From: Eubacterium sp.
Lineage (GTDB): Bacteria; Bacillota; Clostridia; Lachnospirales; Lachnospiraceae
Direction of reading: 5' to 3'
Assembly: GCA_022776205.1 (NCBI GenBank)
Contig: JALFIK010000094.1
Span: forward strand, 1-10,233
DNA length: 10,233 nt
The notes beneath the pieces were generated by a model that worked only from the letters and a program-made list of their open reading frames with translations, was not told the origin of the DNA and ran no database searches. The translations under genes were made by a program, and so were the position numbers. Every line of letters starts with the position of its first letter. The first letter of the stretch is position 1. This document shows positions 1-7,051 of this stretch, piece after piece.

Positions 1-9
1 GAGGAAAAC

Positions 10-663
10 ATGATGGAATTTGGACAGATGTTGCTTGATGGAAATAAAGAGAATCACAAAATATTATTTCTGTCGATTATTGGGGAGATTGAAGGGCATC
101 ATCTTTCTTCAGAAAATATAAAGACAACGAAATATGAGCATTTACTTCCCATTCTTGCGAGGGCACAGGATGATAAAAATATTGAGGGGATTATTCTTTT
201 GATTAATTCGGTAGGCGGGGATTGCTCCTGTGGTCTGGCACTAGCTGAAATGATTGCATCAATGACAAAACCGGTAGTCTCGCTCATAATCGGGGACAGT
301 CACTCCATTGGCTTTCCTTTATCTGTAGCAGCGGACTATACCTTTATCGCACCGACGGCAACAGTGATTCTTCATCCGGTCCGTCTTACAGGAACCATTA
401 TCGGAGCTCCCCAGACCTTTGATTATTTCAGACTGATGCAGGACAGAATCATAAATTTTCTTACAGAGCATACAAAAGCATCAAAAAATGTTTTGGAAGA
501 AATGATGCTCCATCAGGGCATAATGACGAAAGATCTCGGAACGATTCTCTTAGGGGAGGAAGCAGTGAAAAAAGGTCTGGTTGATGAAACTGGCGGGATT
601 GGCGATGCCCTGGAATGGCTTCACAGGGAGATAGAGAACAGAAAAAAACAGTTATTTAAGTGA
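10..663 (+). CDS. tepA: ClpP-like serine protease, TepA type
   Basis: This encodes a 217-residue ClpP/crotonase-fold peptidase. The motif NSVGG (66-70) matches the oxyanion-hole loop NSPGG of ClpP, GDSHSIG places the nucleophile at Ser99, ILHP places the histidine at His122, and TKD before the EEAVKKGLVD helix suggests Asp175, so the triad looks intact. The sequence GDSHSIG and the run through HPVRLTG resemble Bacillus TepA (YmfB) more than housekeeping ClpP. In B. subtilis tepA also lies just upstream of spoIIIE, as here. B. subtilis TepA is known as a ClpP-like protease acting in spore outgrowth on small acid-soluble spore proteins; that role is transferred by homology and context. GAGG at 1-4 serves ATG 10 or ATG 13, 5 or 8 nt away, so the exact start is open by one codon. 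No Clp ATPase gene is adjacent. The family call is firm and the TepA subgroup likely. Confidence 0.88.
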   Translation: MMEFGQMLLDGNKENHKILFLSIIGEIEGHHLSSENIKTTKYEHLLPILARAQDDKNIEGIILLINSVGGDCSCGLALAEMIASMTKPVVSLIIGDSHSIGFPLSVAADYTFIAPTATVILHPVRLTGTIIGAPQTFDYFRLMQDRIINFLTEHTKASKNVLEEMMLHQGIMTKDLGTILLGEEAVKKGLVDETGGIGDALEWLHREIENRKKQLFK

Positions 664-680
664 AGAACACTTTTTTTATT
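658..680 (+). terminator. Weak intrinsic terminator-like hairpin overlapping the tepA stop codon
   Basis: AAGTG (658-662) and CACTT (668-672) can form a 5-bp stem around the loop AAGAA. It runs straight into a T-rich tract (671-677, then ATTTTT). The stop codon TGA (661-663) lies inside the hairpin. The stem is short with only two G-C pairs, so termination would be partial at best. Confidence 0.35.
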
Positions 681-699
681 TTTCCTTTTGTGATATGAT
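671..699 (+). promoter_or_regulatory. Candidate extended -10 promoter for ftsK
   Basis: TGATATGAT (691-699) reads as an extended -10 element: TG, one base, then TATGAT, a 5/6 match to TATAAT. A consensus -35 is absent; 17 bp upstream lies only TTTTTT (671-676). It sits 45 bp before the ftsK start, just after the tepA hairpin, so it could drive ftsK independently of tepA. Confidence 0.45.
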
Positions 700-743
700 G
701 AGAAGAGTTATTGATGATAAAGGAAAAGAATAAGGTGTAGGAT

Positions 744-3500
744 ATGGCAGAAAATATCAGGAAAAGAAAAAAGACGGCATCGTCGGGTTCAAAAAATAAG
801 AAAAACTCTTCGGGGAAAAAGGCGGTAAAAAAGCCGAAAACTTCCGATGGAATTCCCATGTGCAATGAAATATGTCTGGTTGCATCTTTTGGTATTCTTC
901 TGATTATGATGTTAAGCAATTTTGGCTTATGCGGAGCTGTGGGGAGAGGTCTGTCCAGCTTTTTCTTTGGGATTTTTGGATGGAGCCAGTATGTGATGCC
1001 ACTGGCATTTTTTCTGGGAGCGGCAGTTCTGATTGCGAATGATTACAGCCCTCTTGCAATGAAAAAATGTGGTGCGGGCTTTATTGCCCTGATGATTTTG
1101 TCCTCTTTTGCCCAGCTTCTTTATACCGGGGAAGAAGTAAATGTAAGTGAATTGTTCGCACTGGCTGTGGAGCACCATGAGACTGGGGGAATCATCGGCG
1201 GCGGAATCGCTGTTTTTCTTCAAAAAGGATTTGGGATGGCGGGTGCACTGATTATTCTGATTTGTGCATTTTTACTTTCACTAATTTTGGTAACCCAGAA
1301 ATCTTTCGTTGCATTTTTTAAGAAGATTATGGTTTATTTTAAGAAAATGCCGCAACAATGGAGAGAAAACAGACAACATTCACAACATTCAGATGAAAAG
1401 CCGGTTGTTATGGGAGATATGGAAGAAGAACCGGCAGTCAAAAAATCTTCATTTTTAAAAATGAAAAGCGGCAAAAAGAAAAATGCTGAAAAAGACAGAG
1501 TAAAGCAGTGTGAGGAAAAGGTCAGAGAATTAGAAGAGCAGATTGGAAAAAAGAAACAAGAAATTAATATCCCTGTCATGACATCGCCGGATGAGAGAAA
1601 AAGGAAAGACTGTGTGAAAGAGCTTCATCCTAAAATATATCCATTCACTCAGGATGACGGGAAAAGTGAGCCGTTCCAGGGCAAACTTGATTTTAGTGCC
1701 TTTTCTTTCCAGGATGAACAGGATGAAAAGGAAACAAGAAACTTCTGTCCTTCTTCCCTTCCGGAGGAGATTGTATTAAAAATTGCACAGATGGAAGAGA
1801 TGGAGGATATGGAGGATACGGAGGATACACAACCGTCAGAAAAACCGGAAGAATTATCCGAAATACAGGAAGGACCGGAGCCAAAAAGCATTCCGGAAAA
1901 TATGGAAAAACCGGAAATAAAAGATTCTGTAAACGATACTCTTCAGAAGACAACAGCCGAAAAGAGAGAAGGAAATAAAACACCGGAGAAAGAAAAATCC
2001 GGGAAAAAGGTTCCGGATCGCAGAAAAGCACGGAAGAGTGAATATCTGTTTCCTCCATATAGCCTATTAACAAAAGAAAAGCAGCAGAGAGCATCAGGAC
2101 AGGATCGGTATTTAAAAGAAACGGCGGTGAAATTGCAGCAAACCCTTCATAGTTTTGGAGTGAATGTAACGATCACGGATATTAGCTGCGGCCCGACGGT
2201 TACCAGATACGAAATGTTTCCGGAACAGGGAACAAAAGTTAGTAAGATTCTTTCCCTGAGTGATGATATCAAACTAAATCTGGCTGCTTCGGATATTCGG
2301 ATCGAAGCACCGATTCCGGGGAAGGCAGCCATTGGTATTGAAGTGCCGAATAAACAGAATATGACAGTGCATTTCAGGGATATGGTGGAAAGCCGAACCT
2401 TTAAAAATTTTAAATCCAGACTTGCGTTTGCAGTCGGAAAAGATATCGGTGGAAGAACTGTCGTGGCTGATCTTGCCAAAATGCCGCATCTCCTCATTGC
2501 AGGGGCTACAGGATCCGGGAAATCGGTGTGTATCAATACGCTGGTTATGAGTATTTTATATAAGGCATCTCCGGAAGATGTAAAACTGATCATGATTGAT
2601 CCGAAAATGGTGGAACTTAGTATCTATAACGGGATTCCTCATTTGCTGATTCCTGTGGTGATAGACCCGAAAAAAGCATCCGGGGCACTTAACTGGGCTG
2701 TGGCAGAAATGACGCAGAGATACAGGAAGTTTACGGAAACGGGTGTCCGCAATATTGAAGGATATAATAAAAAGGTTGCGGATCTTGTAAACTCCGGAGA
2801 GGCAGACGGAGAAAAACTTAAGAAAATGCCACAGATTGTTGTAATTATTGATGAACTTGCTGACCTTATGATGGTGGCACCGGGCGAAGTGGAGGATGCC
2901 ATTGTCCGTTTGTCCCAGCTTGCCAGGGCGGCGGGAATTCATCTTGTCATCGCAACTCAGCGGCCGTCTGTTAATGTTATTACGGGTCTTATTAAAGCAA
3001 ATGTTCCTTCCAGAATCGCTTTTTCTGTATCTTCCGGCGTGGACAGCCGTACGATCATTGATATGAATGGAGCAGAAAAACTTCTTGGAAAAGGGGATAT
3101 GCTATTTTATCCGGCAGGTTATCAGAAACCAATCCGTGTACAGGGAGCCTTCGTTTCGGACAAAGAAATTAATCAGGTTGTGGACTTTTTAAAAGAAAAT
3201 GAGGATATGGCTGTCTATGATGAGGAAGTATCCGAAAAAATCGAACAAAAGATAGCAGCCTCACCTTCCTCTCAGGAGAGGGATGAATATTTTGAGGCGG
3301 CAGCCCGTTTTATAATGGAAAAAGATAAGGCAACGATCGGCATGCTGCAAAGAATGTTTAAGATTGGTTTTAACAGGGCAGCCCGAATTATTGATCAGCT
3401 TGCGCAAGCAGGAATTGTCGGTCCGGAAGAAGGAACAAAACCAAGAAAAATTCTTATGACACCGGAACAGCTCGACGAATATTTTGAGGAAAATTTATAA
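744..3500 (+). CDS. ftsK: DNA translocase FtsK/SpoIIIE
   Basis: This 918-residue protein is a complete membrane-anchored DNA pump that moves chromosomal DNA through closing septa, including the sporulation septum in spore formers. A lysine/serine-rich start (1-35) is followed by four or five hydrophobic segments (about 43-62, 80-99, 110-127, 148-160, 166-184). A charged linker (about 195-430) follows, then the alpha/beta motor from about 455. The Walker A motif GATGSGKS is at 587-594, Walker B IVVIIDE at 698-704 (Asp703, Glu704), and the FtsK signature ATQRPSVNVITG at 737-748. A winged-helix gamma domain at about 847-905 would read oriented DNA motifs. Length suits the family. The start is ATG 744, with AAGGTG (732-737) 6 nt upstream. 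The tepA neighbour supports a SpoIIIE-like sporulation role, but motor sequence alone does not separate SpoIIIE from FtsK. Family assignment is certain. Confidence 0.96.
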   Translation: MAENIRKRKKTASSGSKNKKNSSGKKAVKKPKTSDGIPMCNEICLVASFGILLIMMLSNFGLCGAVGRGLSSFFFGIFGWSQYVMPLAFFLGAAVLIANDYSPLAMKKCGAGFIALMILSSFAQLLYTGEEVNVSELFALAVEHHETGGIIGGGIAVFLQKGFGMAGALIILICAFLLSLILVTQKSFVAFFKKIMVYFKKMPQQWRENRQHSQHSDEKPVVMGDMEEEPAVKKSSFLKMKSGKKKNAEKDRVKQCEEKVRELEEQIGKKKQEINIPVMTSPDERKRKDCVKELHPKIYPFTQDDGKSEPFQGKLDFSAFSFQDEQDEKETRNFCPSSLPEEIVLKIAQMEEMEDMEDTEDTQPSEKPEELSEIQEGPEPKSIPENMEKPEIKDSVNDTLQKTTAEKREGNKTPEKEKSGKKVPDRRKARKSEYLFPPYSLLTKEKQQRASGQDRYLKETAVKLQQTLHSFGVNVTITDISCGPTVTRYEMFPEQGTKVSKILSLSDDIKLNLAASDIRIEAPIPGKAAIGIEVPNKQNMTVHFRDMVESRTFKNFKSRLAFAVGKDIGGRTVVADLAKMPHLLIAGATGSGKSVCINTLVMSILYKASPEDVKLIMIDPKMVELSIYNGIPHLLIPVVIDPKKASGALNWAVAEMTQRYRKFTETGVRNIEGYNKKVADLVNSGEADGEKLKKMPQIVVIIDELADLMMVAPGEVEDAIVRLSQLARAAGIHLVIATQRPSVNVITGLIKANVPSRIAFSVSSGVDSRTIIDMNGAEKLLGKGDMLFYPAGYQKPIRVQGAFVSDKEINQVVDFLKENEDMAVYDEEVSEKIEQKIAASPSSQERDEYFEAAARFIMEKDKATIGMLQRMFKIGFNRAARIIDQLAQAGIVGPEEGTKPRKILMTPEQLDEYFEENL
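1791..1826 (+). repeat. Four 9-bp tandem units inside the ftsK linker
   Basis: ATGGAAGAG, ATGGAGGAT, ATGGAGGAT and ACGGAGGAT run in tandem and encode MEE-MED-MED-TED (residues 350-361). The repeat preserves frame and lies in the acidic disordered linker. It looks like slippage-type length variation with no separate function visible. Confidence 0.75.
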
Positions 3501-3506
3501 GGATTT

Positions 3507-3547
3507 GGGTCGAAACCCTTTACGAAACATAAAAATTGTTGTATTAT
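3507..3547 (+). promoter_or_regulatory. Sigma-A-type promoter for the folD operon with an abutting inverted repeat
   Basis: TTTACG (3519-3524, 4/6 to TTGACA) and TATTAT (3542-3547, 5/6 to TATAAT) are separated by exactly 17 bp, an ideal spacer. The perfect inverted repeat GGGT-CGAA-ACCC (3507-3518) ends at the base before the -35. It could be an operator or a small RNA hairpin at the end of the ftsK message; it has no T-tract and so is not a convincing terminator. Confidence 0.6.
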
Positions 3548-3595
3548 TAAATATCTTTGTGAGGATACATAAACAGAAGGAGAAAAGAAAATACT

Positions 3596-4447
3596 ATGGC
3601 TTTAAGAATTGACGGAAAGAAAATCTCTGCCGACATTAAGGAAGAATTAAAGACACAGGTAAAACAGCTTAACGAGGAGGGAATATCAGTCTGCCTGGCA
3701 GTGATTCAGGTTGGAGATGATCCGGCATCCAGCGTTTACGTGAATAATAAGAAGAAGGCGTGTGCTTATATTGGAATCGAATCGAGAGCTTATGAACTTC
3801 CGGAGGAAACAACACAGGAAGAATTACTTTCACTGATCAACGATCTCAATAAGGACGACAGTGTCAATGGAATTTTAGTGCAGCTTCCTGTTCCGGATCA
3901 TATGGACGAGAAAGAAATTATCCAGGCAATTGCCCCGGAGAAAGATGTGGATGGATTCCATCCACAGAGTGTTGGAGCTCTCTCTACAGGGGAGCCGGGA
4001 TTTGTGTCATGTACACCGGCAGGAATCATCCAGCTACTGAAACGGTCCGGTATTTCCATTGACGGAAAGGATTGTGTAGTTGTCGGCAGAAGCAATATTG
4101 TCGGTAAACCAATGGCAATGCTATTATTGAGAGAAAATGGAACGGTAACCATCTGTCATTCGCACACAAAGAATTTAAAAGAAGTATGTAAGAGGGCAGA
4201 TATCCTGGTGGCGGCGATTGGAAAGCCGAAATTTTTTGATGAAAGCTATGTGAAAGACGGCGCTGTTGTCATTGATGTGGGAATCCACAGAAATGAGAAT
4301 AATAAGCTGTGCGGGGATGTGGATTATGACAAAGTGATTGATAAAGTTTCTGCAATTACACCGGTGCCGGGAGGAGTCGGACCGATGACTATTGCCATGC
4401 TGATGAATAACTGTGTGGAAGCGGCTTTAAGGATGAATAATCGATGA
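3596..4447 (+). CDS. folD: Bifunctional methylenetetrahydrofolate dehydrogenase / methenyltetrahydrofolate cyclohydrolase
   Basis: FolD interconverts 5,10-methylene-, 5,10-methenyl- and 10-formyl-tetrahydrofolate in the cytoplasm, feeding purine and formyl-Met synthesis. The 283-residue length is typical. YVNNKKK carries Tyr48 and the catalytic lysine expected at Lys52; VQLPVP supplies Gln96; KDVDGFHP supplies Asp119. The nucleotide-binding segment VVVGRSNIVGKP is at 161-172 and the C-terminal signature PGGVGPMT at 258-265. Residue roles are taken from the E. coli and human enzymes by spacing. AAGGAG (3577-3582) lies 13 nt before ATG 3596, slightly long, but no better in-frame start is seen and the protein start MALRIDGKKI fits the family. 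It is the first gene of a folD-rimO-pgsA-cinA operon; its stop overlaps the next start as ATGA. Identification is secure. Confidence 0.96.
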   Translation: MALRIDGKKISADIKEELKTQVKQLNEEGISVCLAVIQVGDDPASSVYVNNKKKACAYIGIESRAYELPEETTQEELLSLINDLNKDDSVNGILVQLPVPDHMDEKEIIQAIAPEKDVDGFHPQSVGALSTGEPGFVSCTPAGIIQLLKRSGISIDGKDCVVVGRSNIVGKPMAMLLLRENGTVTICHSHTKNLKEVCKRADILVAAIGKPKFFDESYVKDGAVVIDVGIHRNENNKLCGDVDYDKVIDKVSAITPVPGGVGPMTIAMLMNNCVEAALRMNNR

Positions 4448-5820
4448 GAAATATTTTATTTATATCACTGGGTTGTGATAAAAATCTGGTAGATAGCGAG
4501 AAAATGATCGGCCTTCTTGATGAGGCAGGATATCAGCTTGTCCAGGAGGAGTCTGAAGCGGATGCCATTGTTGTTAATACCTGTTGCTTTATTCATGATG
4601 CCAAGGAGGAAAGCATTGAAACGATCCTTGAAATGGCACAATGGAAAAAAGAGGGAAGGCTCAAAGTACTGATTGTGACCGGATGTCTTGCCCAGCGTTA
4701 CCAGGATGAGATGAAAGATGAGATTCCTGAAGTTGACGCCGTAATTGGGACAACGGGTTATACAGAAATTGTTTCGGTTATGGATGGGCTGTTTGAGAAG
4801 ATACAGACGGAAGAAAATGCGAAGAAAACATTTGTAAAATGTTGTCCTTCCATCGATCTTCTTCCGGCATCCCTCAGCGACAAAAGGGTAGTATCTACCG
4901 GCGGATATACTGCCTATTTAAAGATTGCGGAAGGATGTAACAAACGCTGTACCTATTGTATTATTCCATATATCAGAGGACATTACCGGAGTTTTCCCAT
5001 GGAAGACCTTATTAAGGAAGCAGAACAGCTGGCAAAAAACGGGGTGAAAGAGCTGATTCTTATTGCGCAGGAAACCACTGTTTACGGAATGGACTGTTAT
5101 GGGAAGAAAGCCCTTCCGGAGCTTCTTACGAAACTCTGCGAGATTCCGGGAATTGAATGGATTCGTATTTTGTACTGTTATCCTGAAGAAATTACGGATG
5201 AACTGATTTCTGTCATGAAGAAAGAGAAGAAAATATGTCACTATCTCGATATGCCAATTCAGCACAGTGAAGATGAGATCCTTCATCGTATGGGAAGAAA
5301 AACGAATCGGGAGGAACTTACTGCTCTGATTGGGAAGTTGAGAAAAGAAATTCCGGATATTGTTCTCCGAACCACATTAATTACCGGTTTTCCGGGGGAA
5401 ACTCAGGACGAATTTGAGAGAATGGTTGATTTTGTGGACGAGATGGAATTTGACCGACTGGGAGTATTTCCTTATTACAAAGAAGAGGGAACAAAGGCTG
5501 CCGAAATGGATGGTCAGATTGCAGAGGAAATCAAGAACAGTCGAAGAGATGAAATTATGGCATTACAGCAGGAAATCTCGGCTGAGAAAGCAAGTACTCG
5601 GATTGGTCAGACAATGTCCGTTTTAATAGAAGGCTATTTATATGAAGAAGATATCTATATTGGGAGAACCTATATGGACGCGCCGAAAGTTGACGGAAAT
5701 GTCTTTGTTCGTTCAGAGGAAGAATTGATTTCCGGCGATTTGGTGCCGGTGATGATTACCGGTGCAAATGAATATGATTTGATGGGAGATGTTATTTATG
5801 CCAATGAATTTACCAAATAA
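4444..5820 (+). CDS. rimO: Ribosomal protein S12 methylthiotransferase (radical SAM)
   Basis: RimO adds a methylthio group to a conserved aspartate of ribosomal protein S12, using two 4Fe-4S clusters and S-adenosylmethionine. The 458-residue protein has the three N-terminal cluster cysteines (Cys11 in SLGCDKN, Cys47 in NTCCF, Cys81 in TGCLAQ). The radical-SAM triad GCNKRCTYC gives Cys165, Cys169 and Cys172. A C-terminal TRAM domain occupies about 388-454. RimO rather than tRNA-modifying MiaB is indicated by SLGCDKNLVDSE, RGHYRSFPMEDL, the segment TTVYGMDCYG and the TRAM segment DAPKVDG. Its ATG overlaps the folD stop (ATGA), and AAGGA (4429-4433) lies 10 nt upstream inside folD, consistent with translational coupling. 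The extra Cys48 beside Cys47 is not a standard ligand. Methionine-rich alternatives downstream are not needed. Confidence 0.93.
   Translation: MRNILFISLGCDKNLVDSEKMIGLLDEAGYQLVQEESEADAIVVNTCCFIHDAKEESIETILEMAQWKKEGRLKVLIVTGCLAQRYQDEMKDEIPEVDAVIGTTGYTEIVSVMDGLFEKIQTEENAKKTFVKCCPSIDLLPASLSDKRVVSTGGYTAYLKIAEGCNKRCTYCIIPYIRGHYRSFPMEDLIKEAEQLAKNGVKELILIAQETTVYGMDCYGKKALPELLTKLCEIPGIEWIRILYCYPEEITDELISVMKKEKKICHYLDMPIQHSEDEILHRMGRKTNREELTALIGKLRKEIPDIVLRTTLITGFPGETQDEFERMVDFVDEMEFDRLGVFPYYKEEGTKAAEMDGQIAEEIKNSRRDEIMALQQEISAEKASTRIGQTMSVLIEGYLYEEDIYIGRTYMDAPKVDGNVFVRSEEELISGDLVPVMITGANEYDLMGDVIYANEFTK
5784..5788 (+). promoter_or_regulatory. Ribosome binding site that decides the pgsA start
   Basis: GGGAG lies inside the end of rimO. 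It touches ATG 5789, is 9 nt from ATG 5798, and is 15 nt from ATG 5804. The normal spacing favours 5798. Confidence 0.55.
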
Positions 5821-6370
5821 GCTTACAATAATGAGAATTATCATGATTCCGTTTTTCGTGGTATTTATGCTGACGGATATAGTTCCTGGTTCAAAATGGA
5901 TTGCAACTTTATTATTTATCGCAGCCAGTCTTACCGATTTTCTTGATGGACACATTGCAAGAAAATACAATCTGGTTACGAATTTTGGAAAGTTTATGGA
6001 TCCTCTTGCAGATAAAATGCTTGTATCTTCTGCGTTTATCTGCCTTGTTGCCCAGAACAAGATTGCTGCATGGATTGTAATTGTAATCATAGCAAGAGAG
6101 TTTGTTATCAGCGGATTTAGGTTGGTGGCAAGTGATAACGGCGTGGTGATCGCTGCAAGCTACTGGGGAAAATTTAAAACAAATTTCCAGATGTTTGCAA
6201 TCATACTACTCACATTAAATTTGGGAGAGAATTTCCCGGCTTATGCAGGCGGGATACATATCGCAGAACAGGTTTTAGTTTATATCGCATTGATATTAAC
6301 AATTGTTTCTCTTGTAGATTATCTTGCGAAAAATATTGATGTTCTGAAAGAAGGGGGATCTGAAGAGTAA
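5798..6370 (+). CDS. pgsA: CDP-diacylglycerol--glycerol-3-phosphate 3-phosphatidyltransferase
   Basis: PgsA makes phosphatidylglycerolphosphate from CDP-diacylglycerol and glycerol-3-phosphate in the membrane, the committed step to phosphatidylglycerol and cardiolipin. The 190-residue protein carries the complete CDP-alcohol phosphatidyltransferase signature: Asp47, Asp50-Gly51, Ala54-Arg55, Gly64, Asp68 and Asp72 (numbered from ATG 5798). Several hydrophobic helices flank it (about 10-26, 34-46, 75-100, 128-141, 156-174). The N-terminal NLPNKLTIMRI is typical of PgsA. ATG 5789, 5798 and 5804 are all in frame; 5798 is chosen for its ribosome-site spacing, and 5804 would also suit family alignments. 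It overlaps rimO by 23 bp and its TAA overlaps the next ATG, so coupling is likely. The PgsA call is favoured over other CDP-alcohol transferases by the N-terminus and the cinA neighbour. Confidence 0.92.
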   Translation: MPMNLPNKLTIMRIIMIPFFVVFMLTDIVPGSKWIATLLFIAASLTDFLDGHIARKYNLVTNFGKFMDPLADKMLVSSAFICLVAQNKIAAWIVIVIIAREFVISGFRLVASDNGVVIAASYWGKFKTNFQMFAIILLTLNLGENFPAYAGGIHIAEQVLVYIALILTIVSLVDYLAKNIDVLKEGGSEE

Positions 6371-6870
6371 TGAATTCCGACCGGATCATCACTGAAATAC
6401 CAGTGGAAGAAAAAATTGCCCGTATTTTACTGCATAAACAGATGACAGTGACAACAGCAGAATCATGTACCGGCGGATTAGTTGCAGGAACTCTTGTGAA
6501 TGTGAGCGGTATTTCCGAAGTTTTCAGGGAAGGGTATGTTACCTATTCTAATGAAGCCAAACACCGGATTTTAGGTGTCAGAAATGAAACTCTGATGAAA
6601 TATGGGGCAGTGTCAAGGCAGACGGCAGAAGAGATGGCAGCAGGAGCAGCCAGGGCAGCAGGTGCGGATGCTTCTGTAGTTACAACCGGTATTGCCGGAC
6701 CTGACGGGGGAAGTGAGGAGAAACCGGTCGGTCTTGTGTATATTGGTTGTTATGTAAACGGTCGTATCACTGTAAAGAAATGTTTTTACGGTGGTGACCG
6801 TCAGCATGTGAGAAATTCAGCTGTAAAGGAAGCACTTGATATCCTCTACTGTCAGCTTCTTATGCTGTAG
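6370..6870 (+). CDS. pncC: Stand-alone CinA C-terminal domain, nicotinamide-nucleotide amidase
   Basis: This 166-residue protein is the CinA C-terminal/PncC domain. In characterised members it deamidates nicotinamide mononucleotide to nicotinic acid mononucleotide in the pyridine-nucleotide salvage cycle. AESCTGG (30-36) holds the expected nucleophile Ser32; TYSNEAK (58-64) supplies Tyr59 and Lys64; TGIAGPDGG spans 106-114; and KPVG (118-121) is the usual next block. The N-terminal molybdopterin-binding-like domain of full-length CinA (about 400 residues in many Firmicutes) is absent, and nothing upstream encodes it because pgsA ends in the same TAATG. A G-rich site (6353-6357) lies 12 nt before ATG 6370. 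In many Firmicutes cinA is followed by recA; here a terminator and a GntR gene follow. The fold is certain; the enzymatic activity is inferred from the conserved motifs. Confidence 0.9.
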   Translation: MNSDRIITEIPVEEKIARILLHKQMTVTTAESCTGGLVAGTLVNVSGISEVFREGYVTYSNEAKHRILGVRNETLMKYGAVSRQTAEEMAAGAARAAGADASVVTTGIAGPDGGSEEKPVGLVYIGCYVNGRITVKKCFYGGDRQHVRNSAVKEALDILYCQLLML

Positions 6871-6909
6871 TACATCAGCACATTTTGGAGAGTATTTAAA
6901 ACTGAAATG

Positions 6910-6971
6910 AAAAAAGCGTATGAAATGAACGGGGGAATGAGAGATTCAACCACATTTTGTACGTTTTTTTT
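6910..6971 (+). terminator. Intrinsic terminator closing the folD-rimO-pgsA-cinA operon
   Basis: CGTATGAAATG (6917-6927) pairs along its full length with CATTTTGTACG (6953-6963), with two G-U wobbles, enclosing a 25-nt loop that may hold a small GAAT/ATTC stem (6935-6938 with 6944-6947). Eight T residues follow (6964-6971). Six A residues upstream (6910-6915) can pair with the T-tract past one bulged G, so the structure is also terminator-like on the minus strand. The stem is AT-rich and the loop is long, which lowers certainty. It starts 40 bp after cinA and ends before the gntR promoter. Confidence 0.55.
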
Positions 6972-6988
6972 GTGATTTGCTTGATTTT

Positions 6989-7016
6989 TTGAGCTACATG
7001 ATATAGTCTATATAAC
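6989..7016 (+). promoter_or_regulatory. Promoter and probable operator of the gntR-clpC operon
   Basis: TTGAGC (6989-6994, 4/6 to TTGACA) and TATAAC (7011-7016, 5/6 to TATAAT) are spaced by 16 bp. The inverted repeat ATATAG-T-CTATAT (7001-7013) overlaps the -10, where GntR-family regulators commonly bind to repress their own operon. No CtsR heptad repeat (GGTCAAA type) or CIRCE element was found between 6871 and 7051. The promoter assignment is by eye and the repressor-operator link is inferred. Confidence 0.5.
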
Positions 7017-7037
7017 ACAGGAAATTTCGAAAGAAAA

Positions 7038-7043
7038 GTGGGA
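7038..7043 (+). promoter_or_regulatory. Ribosome binding site that decides the gntR start
   Basis: GTGGGA is a moderate Shine-Dalgarno match lying 8 nt before ATG 7052. It runs into ATG 7043, making 7043 an unlikely start. Confidence 0.45.
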
Positions 7044-7051
7044 TGATAAGA

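Noticed and set aside
2147..2593. Minus-strand open frame of 148 codons inside the ftsK motor region
   Set aside because: It is antisense to the conserved motor domain with no separate coding signal; treated as a shadow frame.
4444..5820. MiaB or MtaB (tRNA methylthiotransferase) for the radical SAM gene
   Set aside because: The SLGCDKNLVDSE start, the TTVYGMDCYG segment and the DAPKVDG TRAM motif match RimO better.
6871..7051. CtsR or CIRCE heat-shock operator upstream of the gntR-clpC operon
   Set aside because: I read this stretch for GGTCAAA-type heptads and for the TTAGCACTC/GAGTGCTAA pair and found neither.
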